Origin: Cristatella mucedo
Taxonomy: Eukaryota; Bryozoa; Phylactolaemata; Cristatellidae
Length of the DNA: 64,000 bases
Direction of reading: 5' to 3'
NCBI GenBank assembly: GCA_009760855.2
Contig: WPIO01000268.1
Coordinates: forward strand, 1-64,000
Shown here: piece after piece, positions 22,628-31,972 of the stretch
Layout of the letters: each line of letters starts with the position of its first letter
Numbering within the stretch: the first letter of the stretch is position 1
Made by a program: the position numbers and the translations under genes
Notes under the pieces: model-generated
The model's input: only the letters and a program-made list of their open reading frames with translations
Databases searched by the model: none
What the model was told of the DNA's origin: nothing

Positions 22628-23236
22628 CTAGGCTTGTCTCTGGAGAGCATTGGAATTGCCATATCACACCACTTCTCGCCAACCTGCACAAGCTACCAGT
22701 CAAGCAACAGATTGACTTCAAGGTTTTGTCGCTCACTTTTAGGTCACTTAATTCTTTGGCTCCAGCATATGTCTCAAATCTACTCCCCCACCTGGCCAAG
22801 CTTCGTACCACCTGGTTTTCGGAATCCAACGGATTACCAATCCCTCGTACAAACCTCAAATCCTTCGGAGACCGTGCATTTAGTTGTTTGCTACCAAAGC
22901 CTAGAACTTACTCCCGACTTGCACCATAACATCCCCTCACTTGATCACATTTAAAAAGAACATAAAAGCTCACCTATTTAGGACAGCATTTAATGGGTCC
23001 TAGTGATTCGTCCTTTATGTGCTTATGCGTGCTGACACCGTGCATGCTGCTACTAAAAACATTTGCATGCTGACCCTGTGCATGTCACCCCAAATCATGT
23101 TATTCATGTTCTTTATCACGCATTACATTACTCAACATTCAGTCGCATTTGCTTTTTCAGCAAATGTAAAGTGCCCAGAAATAGATTGAGTTCTCTGAGG
23201 GTGCTTTATCAAGTGCAATATTATTATTATTATTAT
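22628..23236 (+). mobile_element. LINE-A 3' end inserted in TRIM copy B intron (shared with copy C)
   Basis: Begins within codons for ARLVCRE and ends with the hairpin tail and (ATT)n, followed by AGACTGCCTTGACCGAATTC. In copy A the flanks are continuous (CCTTGTCCTTGTAGATCACGATGACCGAGTTC), so the site is empty there. The inverted copy C carries the same insertion at 35,042-35,642. Confidence 0.9.
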
Positions 23237-23544
23237 AGACTGCCTTGACCGAATTCTAGCTGAAGCTAGCTCCTATAAGCTTGATGCTGATGGTAGTAAT
23301 GTTGCAGGTGAGTTCACATTTTTTGGAAGGCAACTTGCCAGCCTAACAGCTTTCAGATTCCTAGCTACTGGTTTCCTAGCCTGCACACGGCTGTCAGTAA
23401 TGCTGCCAGCATTGAATGGTTGCTCTTCCTCTCATTACTGACAATGCAGCAATTTCTAGGAGACCCTTTGCTGGATTTCCTGCATTTGTACTTCAATGAA
23501 ATCTGCCTAGTTCCATTTAGCTGTGTCGTCAATTATAATGAATG

Positions 23545-23842
23545 CAGGAAAGATGAGAATCATTTAAAAACACACCTATTTAGGACAGCATTTAGTGGGT
23601 CCCTGTAATTCGTCCTTGATGCGCTTATGCATGCTGACACTGTGCATGCTGCCACTAACCACATTTGCATGCTGACCCTGTGCATGTCACCCCTAACTAT
23701 GTTATTTATTATGTTTTTTATCAAGCATGATTTTACTTACCATTCAATTGCATTTCCCTTTGCAACAATTGTAAAGCACCTAGAGCAAGATTAAGTTCTC
23801 TGATGGTGCTTTATCAAGTGAATTATTATTAATATTATTAAT
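23545..23842 (+). mobile_element. LINE-A 3' end inserted in TRIM copy B intron (B only)
   Basis: Starts at codons for HLKTHLFRTAFSGSL and ends with a hairpin whose outer stem has changed in step (AAAGCACC with GGTGCTTT), then (ATT)n. It is absent from copies A and C. Confidence 0.9.
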
Positions 23843-25290
23843 CCAGTGGTGTGCACCTTTGCCTGTGCACTTTTGTGCTTTGCCACGATGTAGCTAAGAG
23901 ATGTCTTTGGCTTGGTAGAGAGCATAGAGTTCACATAGGAGGATGGCAGGATTGCAAGTGCCAATAACTAATAGGTCAGTGCATCATAGATGGGTCTTGT
24001 AAAGTACCTTGTTAAGGCCTTAGCTGGCAGCAGTGGTCTCATTGCAGCAGCACGTTTTGAGCCAACAATTTCTTATTTGACAGTGCTTCCTGGATACTCC
24101 TTGCCAAAAGCTGTAACATTATTTCCAAAAATAGAACATACATTCAGCGGAGAAACATCACTGAATACTTTCTAGGACTACTCTCATTTCGACTTCATAA
24201 GTTATTGGTTGATTCGAAAATGGTGTAACTGCATTTTTGATCGAGTACAGTCAAAATGGCAGTATTAAGATCTGTCCGCACAATGGTTAATTTAAAAAAA
24301 TAGGGTTTCCATGCTGCAAGTATTCAAGTTCTCCTTTTTTTGATTGACGACTTGATCATCACATCCACGGTTCTGCCAGACACGTCAGTAGCATTCAAAT
24401 CATTAGACTATTTGACCACTCTTTGACGTCACGGTACCCTCGGTTTTGAGGAGCCTCTTGGCGATTCGAATTATACTGCTATCGTTATCAGCAACTAACG
24501 ATCTGGTAGAGCCGCTGGGTTGTTTGGGTCCCAGCACTCTAATATTGTCCCTTGCCTCAGCTGACTGCACACGTTTTTTAAACCATATTGAGCTGTTGCT
24601 TCAATACTGACTCGTTTTTCCTGCTTGCCCCGATTCAACCGCTACCGCTCTCTTTCCCATTCCTAATGCAAAATAAAGTCAGCATGAAAGGCTTAAGAGG
24701 TCACTCTGGTCTGGTGATGCAAAACCTCATGAATTAGTGACAAGACTATGGGTGAGCTGTGTGGCATTCCGTTTTAGTTACCGTTTTGTAGCTGCTGAGA
24801 TTTAGCTTGGCATGAGCGAGTGAAGGGAAGGAAGAGAGGGGCCACGTATGACAAGCTGAAAGTACAGCCATGCATGCTGCCTAATGTACAGGCAAGCAAT
24901 GAAAAACCATTTTAATATACAGGCTTCATTTTATTACATAAACAAATATAAAATAAGCAAATATGTAAAGACGGGTATGCAAACGATTTGATTAGCCGTA
25001 TATCCATTAAGGTTTTTTTTTTTTTAAAACAACTGAAATGAGATTGACATATGGTACTCATCATCACATCATCATTGAACATCTTCAAGCTCAATTGTTC
25101 CCTAACCTACCAGAGTGGCAGTGTAGCTCGTGCTTGAAGCCGATAGCAAATGTACGTTTAATGTACAGCATGGGAAAGATTGCAAATAATATACGAATAG
25201 TCGTTGGTCCTAGCTAGACAGCAGACACACTCTGCACAGACAGCTCTCTGTTGCTGTCTGCATTCATACATCCGGCATTCTTTATGGTAG

Positions 25291-26272
25291 CAGAGAAGCC
25301 AGTGCTGAACTTCGGCCCGGCCTCCAGCGGCTTCAAGACGCCAGTCCGGAGCTACGACCTGTCTGTGACGTCAGAGGGGCATCTGCTGCTGGCTGCCTGG
25401 GAGCACGGCCTAAAGGAATACGGTCAGAGTGGCAGAGAGCTCAGCGTCTGGAAACCTGCGAGGCTGAGTAACGGACGGGACGACTGGGTCGTTGCAGTGC
25501 GGTCTCTGCAGAACGGACGAGCTGCTGTATGCGTCTGAGCGAGTCACGGCTCGTCCTGCTGCTCAGACGCAGCAGCAGCTCTGCTCCTCCTGCTCTTCCT
25601 GCTGATGAACGCCTGCGTTCACGGCTCGTCCGGCTGCTCAGACGCAGCAGCGGCTCTGCTGCGGCTGCTGCTGCTGCAGGGGGCCACTGGCTCGAGGAAC
25701 GACTTGTCACTGTGCTTCCCTGGTCTCCCAGGAAGCTGTCCGTGCTCGGCGACCTGCTCGCTGTGACCGAGAGCTGGGATGGCAAAGAGCTGCAGCTGCT
25801 GCAGCTGAGCTCGGGGCAGCTGCTGCACAGCAGCAGTTACGAGTATCGCATACTCAGTGTGGCTCTCACTGCTGCTGCTCTGGTCACAGCGAGCTGCTGC
25901 AGGGTGAAGCTGGACGATTGCAAAGAGCTGTACCTAGTGGACAGCTGCAGCCACCGAGGTGACAGACAGTGGAGACACGAGCTGAGCAGCGAGGAGCAAG
26001 CGCTGGGCGTCTGTGCTGCAGGCAGCCTTCTGTACCTGGCTTTGCGAGTGCTGCAGGGAGACGGGAGCAGGGGCTGTGTGAGGGCGCTCTGTGCTGAGAC
26101 TGGAGTGATGCTGCAGCAGGTGCTCTCCTACAGCAGCCACGGACTGCAAGAGCCTTGGTGCCTGTCACTGGGTGGAGAACAGAGGACCGTGCTAGCCGTG
26201 CTGGACTGGGACATGCAGACCGTGAGCTTTTACCCTGCAGCAGCTGTTGCAGCAGCTGAGAGCAGACGATGA
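25291..26272 (+). pseudogene. Propeller-like C-terminal exon of TRIM-like copy B (frame broken)
   Basis: The splice phase from exon 1 leads into EKPVLNFGPASSGFKT, then blade-like SYDLSVTSEGHLLLAAWEHG and RELSVWKPARLSNG. That frame stops at TGA 25,536-25,538, and the remaining 240 or so codons lie one frame over, to 26,272. Relative to copy A there are two extra bases near 25,530; copy A keeps one frame here apart from a TAA. Either B makes a protein truncated after the first blade, an unseen short intron restores the frame, or B is also a pseudogene. An internal repeat of about 75 bp (25,545-25,575 and 25,618-25,650) doubles the LLRRSS segment. Confidence 0.6.
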
Positions 26273-26571
26273 AGGGAATTCAGCTGCAGCATTTCAGCTC
26301 TGGGAGGCAGCTACCTAGCACTGTATGTCACTCAGCTTCTTGTAATTGCCTGTCACGTACTTGTACTCTTACCTTGTAGCAAATTTATAAAATAATCTGT
26401 GATTCATCTGCGACTTGTAGCACGAGCTCCAAGCACGAGCAGCTGCAGTCAGCTGCAGCAGCATGTGGCACTGAGGTGCTGCCAGTGTTCGGTCGATGTT
26501 ACGTCAGAGCAGACAGTGCCCTTAACGTCACGAAATACCAGACGGCTAGCAACAAAGCAGCTAGCTGACCA

Positions 26572-26765
26572 CTCCAAGTAGTATGTAAATGAATGGAATG
26601 GAGCCTAGGGGTCATTCGAATGATGTCATCATTAAAATACACCATACTCCAAGTAACAATCTCGCTAACGCTCGATCGTTTGTCGTCGTCCGATTTATTT
26701 AATGGCTGCTGTCATTCTCGACACCCTATTCTCCATTCCATTTATTTATATAATACTTGGAGTTG
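26572..26765. mobile_element. MITE-like foldback element
   Basis: CTCCAAGTAGTATGTAAATG...AATGGAATGGAG at 26,572-26,604 is the near-perfect inverse of CTCCATTCCATTTATTTATA...ATACTTGGAG at 26,731-26,764. The result is an element of about 190 bp with inverted ends of about 33 bp and no coding capacity. A third CTCCAAGTA copy sits inside at about 26,650. Confidence 0.7.
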
Positions 26766-26850
26766 ATTCAACTTAATATGACTATATAAAAGTAAAAAAA
26801 TATTTGCAATTCATTTATTATTTAACTAAATACATGTTCTATCTTTATAT

Positions 26851-27370
26851 ATGTCCCAAAACATTGATTACTTTATGCAGCGAGAGGGTGAAAAATTTAG
26901 CGAACATGCAAAATATATTAGAGAAGAAGTAAGAAAACGTACAGGTCTTCTACCAAAATATCCTTTCTAAAAAGGTAGTTTACATGCAATTATTGCAAGT
27001 TTAAGAACCCCAACAGTTACAAAATTAGATAATCCTATAGCTAAGAAAACTGTTAAGACTAATAATGGACAATCGTTCGATAGAGAAGCTAAGAGATTGA
27101 TGAAAATACAGGAAACAGGGTGTTTTTTAGGAAAAGCTTCTTCAGATGGTAAATTCTTTGATTACAAATATTTTGGATTATATTAAAAATTAACTGATTT
27201 TGATGCAATATGTGAGGAGGTTTGAGCAGAATTAAAATTAGTTATTACAGAATTATTTAAAAACAAGAGATTTAAAATTGACCCTTGTTATTTCGCCTAT
27301 TTTAGCATCAGAAAGTGGTGCATTCAACTATCAACCATTTGCTGGAGTTACTAATTCAAAAATAAAATGA
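26851..27370 (+). pseudogene. Decayed AT-rich frame of unknown function
   Basis: From ATG 26,851 (MSQNIDYFMQREGEKF) the frame is interrupted by TAA near 26,968, TAA near 27,184, TGA near 27,223 and a frameshift near 27,265. It ends at TGA 27,368-27,370. Lysine-rich, helical first third; the later segment contains SSDGKFFDYKYFG. I do not recognise the family. Codon use is AT-biased, like the integrase frame at 31.4-32.0 kb, which suggests one source. Confidence 0.4.
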
Positions 27371-27424
27371 GTTTCATATATTTATATATATTGTTTTTCA
27401 ACTATTTAAAATAATAATATTAAG

Positions 27425-27556
27425 TTATTTTTCTCTAATACTTAATTCATATTTTAAATCATCTATCAACTGTATTATTTTGTTTGCATCATAAACTAAC
27501 TTCAATAGTATTTCATAACATTCAGATATTGATTCAACAATTCTTTCAGTATCCAT
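27425..27556 (-). CDS. Small intact frame in the AT-rich island (43 codons)
   Basis: ATG at 27,554-27,556 on the minus strand, TAA at 27,425-27,427. The peptide starts MDTERIVESISECYEILL and is predicted to be all helix, acidic and basic residues alternating with Ile/Leu in a coiled-coil-like pattern. It is the only undamaged frame in the island. Convergent with the broken frame at 26,851-27,370. Function unknown; chance cannot be excluded at this length. Confidence 0.3.
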   Translation of the reverse strand: MDTERIVESISECYEILLKLVYDANKIIQLIDDLKYELSIREK

Positions 27557-27687
27557 CGTATAAATTACTTTTTAAATATTTAATATACAGAAATGATTAT
27601 AAAGAAGTTAAACTTGTTTAATCAGACAAACAACTGAAGCTCATACACAACTCTAAACAGCCAATTTCAATCAGACTTAAACATAAT

Positions 27688-29436
27688 AATAATAGTGGCA
27701 CTTGATAAAGCGCCCACTGAGAACTTAATCTCTTTCTAGGCGCTTTACATTTGCTGCAAACAGAAATGCAATTGAATGGTAAGTAAAATCATGCTTGAAT
27801 AACAAACAAAAAAATGATATAGTTAGGGGTGACATGCACAGGGACAGCATGCAAATGTTGTTAGTGGCAGCCTGCACAATGTCAGCACCCATAAGCACAT
27901 GAAGGACGAATCACAGAGACCCACTAAATGCTGTCCTAAATAGGTGTGTTTTTAAGTTCCTTCTAAATGTGGTCAGGTCAGGGGTTGTTCTGACGCAGGT
28001 TGGGAGGGAGTTCCAGGCTTTGGGAGCATACAAACTAAATGGACGGTCTCCAAAAGAATTAAGGTTTGTACGAGGTATTTGTAGACTGTTGGATTCCGAA
28101 AAGCAGGTGGTACGATGCTTGGCCTGATGAGAGAGTATATCAGAGAGATAAGCTGGATCCATAGAATGAAGGGACCTATAAGTTAGTGACGAAACCCCAA
28201 AGTCAATCCGTTGGTTGACAGGTAGCCAGTGCAGGTCGGCGAGAAGAGGAGTAATGTGGCAACTGTGAAGCTCACGACAGACAAGTCTAGCTGCAGAGTT
28301 TTGCACCAGCTGCAATCGCCTGATCGCACAGGCTGGTAGGCCAGTAAGCAGTGAGTTGCAGAAGTCGAGACGGGATGTCACGAATGCATGGATCAACTTG
28401 GACGTGGTATCTTTATCTAAACAAGCCCGAATTTTAGCAATGTTATGAAGCTGAAAATAGGCTGATTTGACTGTGGAGCTGATATGGTCGTGTAACGAGA
28501 TGTCGCTTTGGAATATGACACCTAACTTCCGATCTGATTCAACAGGAGATATGCTGGCAGAGCCAATTGTGTGAGACAGCCTTTCCAATCTCTTAATCAC
28601 ACTGGGTTTGCCCATAACAAGTTAGTAAGTTAGTTTTATCATCGTTTAGTTTTAGAAAATTTGCTGCCATCCATGATCGGATGTCATCAATGCATGCAGC
28701 AAGTGAGTTGAGAGAATTTGAGGTGCTCGAAGGCTGGGAGGGATCAAAGCAAAGGTACAACTGAGTGTCATCCGCGTAGAAGTGAAAACCTAGATTGTGA
28801 TTGGCAATCACATCAGCAAGAGGCAGAGTATAAACCGTGAAAAGAACCGGACCTAGCACATGAGGTACTCCATATTTCAGAGGTACTTCAGATGATATTT
28901 GTCCATTCACGTCAATACTCTGGAGTCTCCCACTGAGATAGGACCTGAACCATTGCAGAGCAGTGCTAGTGATGCCCAGGCGAGATGAGAGGCGCTCGAG
29001 AAGAACTTTGTGATCGATGGTATCAGAAGCTGCCGAAAGATCGTGCAAAACAAGCAGAGACACTCTACCCATGTCTGCATTCCTAAGTAGGTCGTTGTAT
29101 TCCCTAAATAATGCGGACTCTGTGGAGTGATTAGCTCTAAAGCCAGACTGGAACTTACTATCAAGGTGTGAGGCTTCGATAGATGAGTTCAGCTGGTCTG
29201 CCACGACCCGTTCGAGTGTTTTTGATGGGAACGGTAGAAGGGAAACTGGGCGGTAGTTGCTGAAGTTCTCGTGGTCTAGTGTCGCTTTCTTGAGAAGTGG
29301 CCTGACTACAGCTTTTTTGAAAGGTGCCGGGACATGACCTGAGGCTAATGACATATTAATGATGTTAGTTATGCATGGCAGCAGCAGATCAATGCAGCGT
29401 AGGAGTAGGACAGTGGGAATAGGGTCTAGAGGACTT
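27688..29436 (-). mobile_element. LINE-A copy, RT + C-terminal part (host of a nested LINE-A)
   Basis: The best LINE-A copy here. The hairpin tail lies at 27,697-27,760. A 234-codon frame (27,911-28,615) covers the region C-terminal to RT: GSASISPVES, STVKSAYFQLHNIAK, LQLVQNSAARLVCRE, HLFRTAFSGSL. A 253-codon frame (28,593-29,354) covers the RT: YRPVSLLPF, FRANHSTESAL, DLSAASDTIDH (box A), GVPHVLGPVLF and [11 protein letters not shown] (box C). The usual GVPQGS has lost three residues and a frameshift separates the two frames, so it is inactive. The 5' part continues at 30,198-30,840. Confidence 0.93.
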
Positions 29437-30197
29437 ATAATAATAATAATAATAATTCACTTGATAAAGCGCCCTCAGAGAACTTAATCTCTCTCTGGGC
29501 GCTTTACATTTGCTGTAAAGTGAAATGCCATTGAATGGTAAGTAAAATCATGCTTGAAAAAACAAACGAAATGAATAATATGGTTAGGGGTGACATGCAC
29601 AGGGTCAGCATGCAAATGTGGTTAGTGGCAGCATGCACAGTGTCAGCACGCATAAGCACATCGAGGACGAATCACAGGGACCCACTAAATGCTGTCCTAA
29701 ATAGGTGTGTTTTTAGGTTCCTTTTAAATGTGGTCAGGTCAGGGGATGTTCTGACACAGGTTGGGAGGGAGTTCTAGGCTTTGGGAGCATATGAACTAAA
29801 TGCACGGTTTCCAAAGGATTTAAGGTTTGTATGAGGTATTTCTAGACTGTTGGATTCCGAAAAGCGGGTGGTACTATGCTTAGCCTGATGGGGTAGTATA
29901 TCTGACAGATAGGCTGGAGCCATAGAATGAAGGGACCTAAAATTGAGGGAAACAACCTTGAAGTCAATCCATTGCTTGACTGGTAGCCAGTGCAGGTCGG
30001 CGAGAAGTGGAAAAATGTGGCAACTGCGACGCTCACGACAGACAAGCCTGGCTGCAGAGTTTTGCACCAGCTGCAATCGCCTGATCGCACATGCTGGTAG
30101 GCCAGTAAGCAGTGAGTTGCAGAAGTCGAAACGGGATGTCACGAATGCATGGACCAACTTGGACGTGGTATCTTTATCTAAACAAGCCCGAATTTTA
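29437..30197 (-). mobile_element. LINE-A 3' portion nested in the previous LINE-A, with target duplication
   Basis: (AAT)n and hairpin at 29,437-29,510, non-coding tail, then the C-terminal ORF (127 codons open at 29,774-30,157). It is 5'-truncated at codons for AKIR. GACTT flanks both sides (29,432-29,436 and 30,198-30,202), a likely target-site duplication. The interrupted LINE reads continuously across it (QSKKTS | SPLDPIPTV). Confidence 0.9.
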
Positions 30198-30840
30198 GAC
30201 TTGTCTTCTTTGATTGAGATACGAACTTCAGGACTAGATCACTAGTGACCTGTTGAAATGTAGACATTGAGGTGCTGCCAGGAACCGAGGAACAGCATTC
30301 TAGTGGGGAGGTTGTCATCGCAGGGATGGATTCCCTGATCTTGTCTATCTTCTGCACAAAGAATCGAGAGAAGCGATTGGTTAGATCATCATTAGGACCA
30401 TCAGGTAAGGAACTAATCTGGGAGCGGTTTAGCAGATGGTTGATCGTTGACATCAGCATTTTTTGATTGTGCATCTGTGATTCAACAACGTTTCTATAGA
30501 AGCTAGACTTGGCCTTTGCTAGGATCGATTCATACGACCTACAGTAGTCTTCATATGCCTGTCGATAGACAGTCAGTCCGGATCTTTTGTATGCCTTTTC
30601 AAGCTTTCGCTTAGTAGACCTGGCTAGTTTAATGTCTGTGGTAAACCATACGCCGTCAGGGCAGCGGTGCACAGTGCACTTTGTCAGAGGTGCAAACTCG
30701 TCGAGCGTGTCAGCTAGTGTCGTGTTGTAGCTATCTACCAATGATGACAGATCGGAGAGAGGACTGAGCAGCAGAGGTGAGGCAGATATTCTCGCACGGA
30801 TAGCGTCCATGTCAAGGGTCTTTATTGACAATCTTGGAAA
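30198..30840 (-). mobile_element. LINE-A linker region between endonuclease and RT (5' part of the host copy)
   Basis: A minus-strand frame of about 200 codons from KTLDMDAIRARISAS through FAPLTKCTVHRCPDGVWFT and RKLEKAYKRSG to SQSKKTS. This is the linker of CR1/L2 ORF2 (PWW-like segment then helices). Together with 27,688-29,436 it gives about 2.4 kb of one copy. It starts at AAGACCCTTGAC, the same bases at which the endonuclease fragment at 2584 stops. Confidence 0.85.
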
Positions 30841-31350
30841 TGTAAAGGTAAACCTCTTGGTCAGTTATGTAGCCTTCTGAGAAATATAAATGAACTAAGA
30901 ACACTATTAACTCTTTTAACTTTGTTGCTTTACGTTTACCTTTAACTAGTGGGAATATTTTTGAAATAGCACAAATAGCTTCATGGTCTAAACAATGGTG
31001 TAAACATGAAGTTGAGCAAAATCTTTTTTTAAGTGTTTCCTAAGTAAAGAATATAATTTAGTTGGTCTTTCTTTTTAAAATGAATTAAAATGTTAGTTAT
31101 AATATGAACAAGTTATACTTGCATCATAACTTAAAATACTGGAATCAATTTCTATTTCATTCATATCTAAATCCCAGATATCACAACAAATTTAACAGTT
31201 TTGTTTCAGCCTCTTTATTTTTGGTGGTTTACAATAAAGATGACCTTATTCAAGGTATTCTATTTCACTGAATGTATTCAAACATGTATCACAAAATGTT
31301 TCCATTCTCTTTAGAATGTCATTTTCAAGTCTAAATGAATCAATAAAAAG
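30841..31350 (-). pseudogene. Decayed AT-rich frame with Cys pairs (unknown)
   Basis: One minus-strand frame with four in-frame TAA codons runs from about 31,350 to the LINE junction at 30,841. It has possible zinc-binding pairs (FCDTC near 31,300; CSTSCLHHCLDH near 31,000) and a basic helical end (KGKRKATKLKELIVF). The 3' end is cut off by the LINE-A insertion. Family not recognised. Confidence 0.4.
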
Positions 31351-31376
31351 GAGGTCAATTCAATCCTGACTTAGAT

Positions 31377-31972
31377 ATAAGTCAAGTATTTAAACCAAGA
31401 CCTAAGGATATTTCACAGGGTTTCTTTAATATTTTTTAACCAAATGAAAATCATCAAGCAGACATTTTATATATGCCAAATAATTTTTGATATAAATACG
31501 CTTCGATTTGTATTGATGTTGCTAGTAAATATAAAGATTCAAGACCACTTAAAACAAAGTCTTCGAAAGAAGTAACACAAGCAATAATAGATATTTATAG
31601 TAAAGGTCCTTTAGAATGGCCAAAGAAGATATCAGTAGATCCAGGATCAGAGTTTAAAGGAGAATTTGCTTAAGAAATGAAAAGACATGAGACACGTGTT
31701 ATAGAAGGTATAAGTAAAAAGAGTGTTGCCTTAGTTGAAAGAATGAATAGAACAGTATCTGAGAGAGCATTTATTGCACAATATGAAAAACAAATAGGAA
31801 GTATTAATAAAGAAGAATATACTAGAAACAAAGAGTGGATTTATAAGTTACAAATTATTATTGATTATCTAAATAGTAGTATTACAAAAGCAACTGATGA
31901 AAAACCTGATAAAGCAGTAAAAAAATATGGAGTAAAACTAAAGAAACCAGAGTACCATAGTTTATATATTTG
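31377..31972 (+). pseudogene. Decayed Polinton/Maverick-like (F54H12.3-type) integrase
   Basis: An rve-fold DDE integrase in a single frame with three stops (TAA near 31,427, TGA near 31,490, TAA near 31,674). The order of motifs is KPRPKDI, HQADILYMPN, ICIDVASKYK (first Asp), GPLEWPKK, VDPGSEFKGEF (second Asp) and ALVERMNRTVSERAF (catalytic Glu). These are characteristic of the integrases annotated as F54H12.3-like transposon proteins, which include Maverick/Polinton c-integrases. Such enzymes insert double-stranded DNA elements. The gene is truncated at 31,972 by LINE-A. No polymerase B, ATPase or capsid gene was seen, so only a fragment of an element remains. Confidence 0.7.

Larger units (their letters stand above)
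22518..25290 (+). other. Intron of TRIM-like copy B
   Basis: GT at 22,518 and AG at 25,289-25,290 (or 25,293). It aligns with the copy A intron and with the inverted remnant at 33.2-35.0 kb, apart from the inserted LINE-A pieces. No independent gene was seen. Confidence 0.7.
20106..26570 (+). repeat. Segmental duplication copy B (TRIM-like locus)
   Basis: Collinear with 5420-10,850, about 1 kb longer. The extra length is mainly two intronic LINE-A insertions (22,628-23,236 and 23,545-23,842) and a block at 20,245-20,665 with no counterpart in A. That block carries a 62-codon frame (20,326-20,514) of unknown meaning. The right edge abuts a MITE. Confidence 0.9.
26766..27687. other. AT-rich island, left arm (putative Polinton-like or virus-like insertion)
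   Basis: Base composition drops sharply to roughly a quarter G+C, unlike its neighbours. It carries a decayed plus-strand frame and an intact small minus-strand frame. With the right arm at 30,841-31,972 it flanks the LINE-A pair at 27,688-30,840, so one AT-rich element was probably split by that insertion. Confidence 0.55.

Noticed and set aside
26766-31972. Complete Polinton/Maverick element
   Set aside because: Only an integrase and three small frames are present; no polymerase, ATPase, protease or capsid genes and no long inverted ends were seen.
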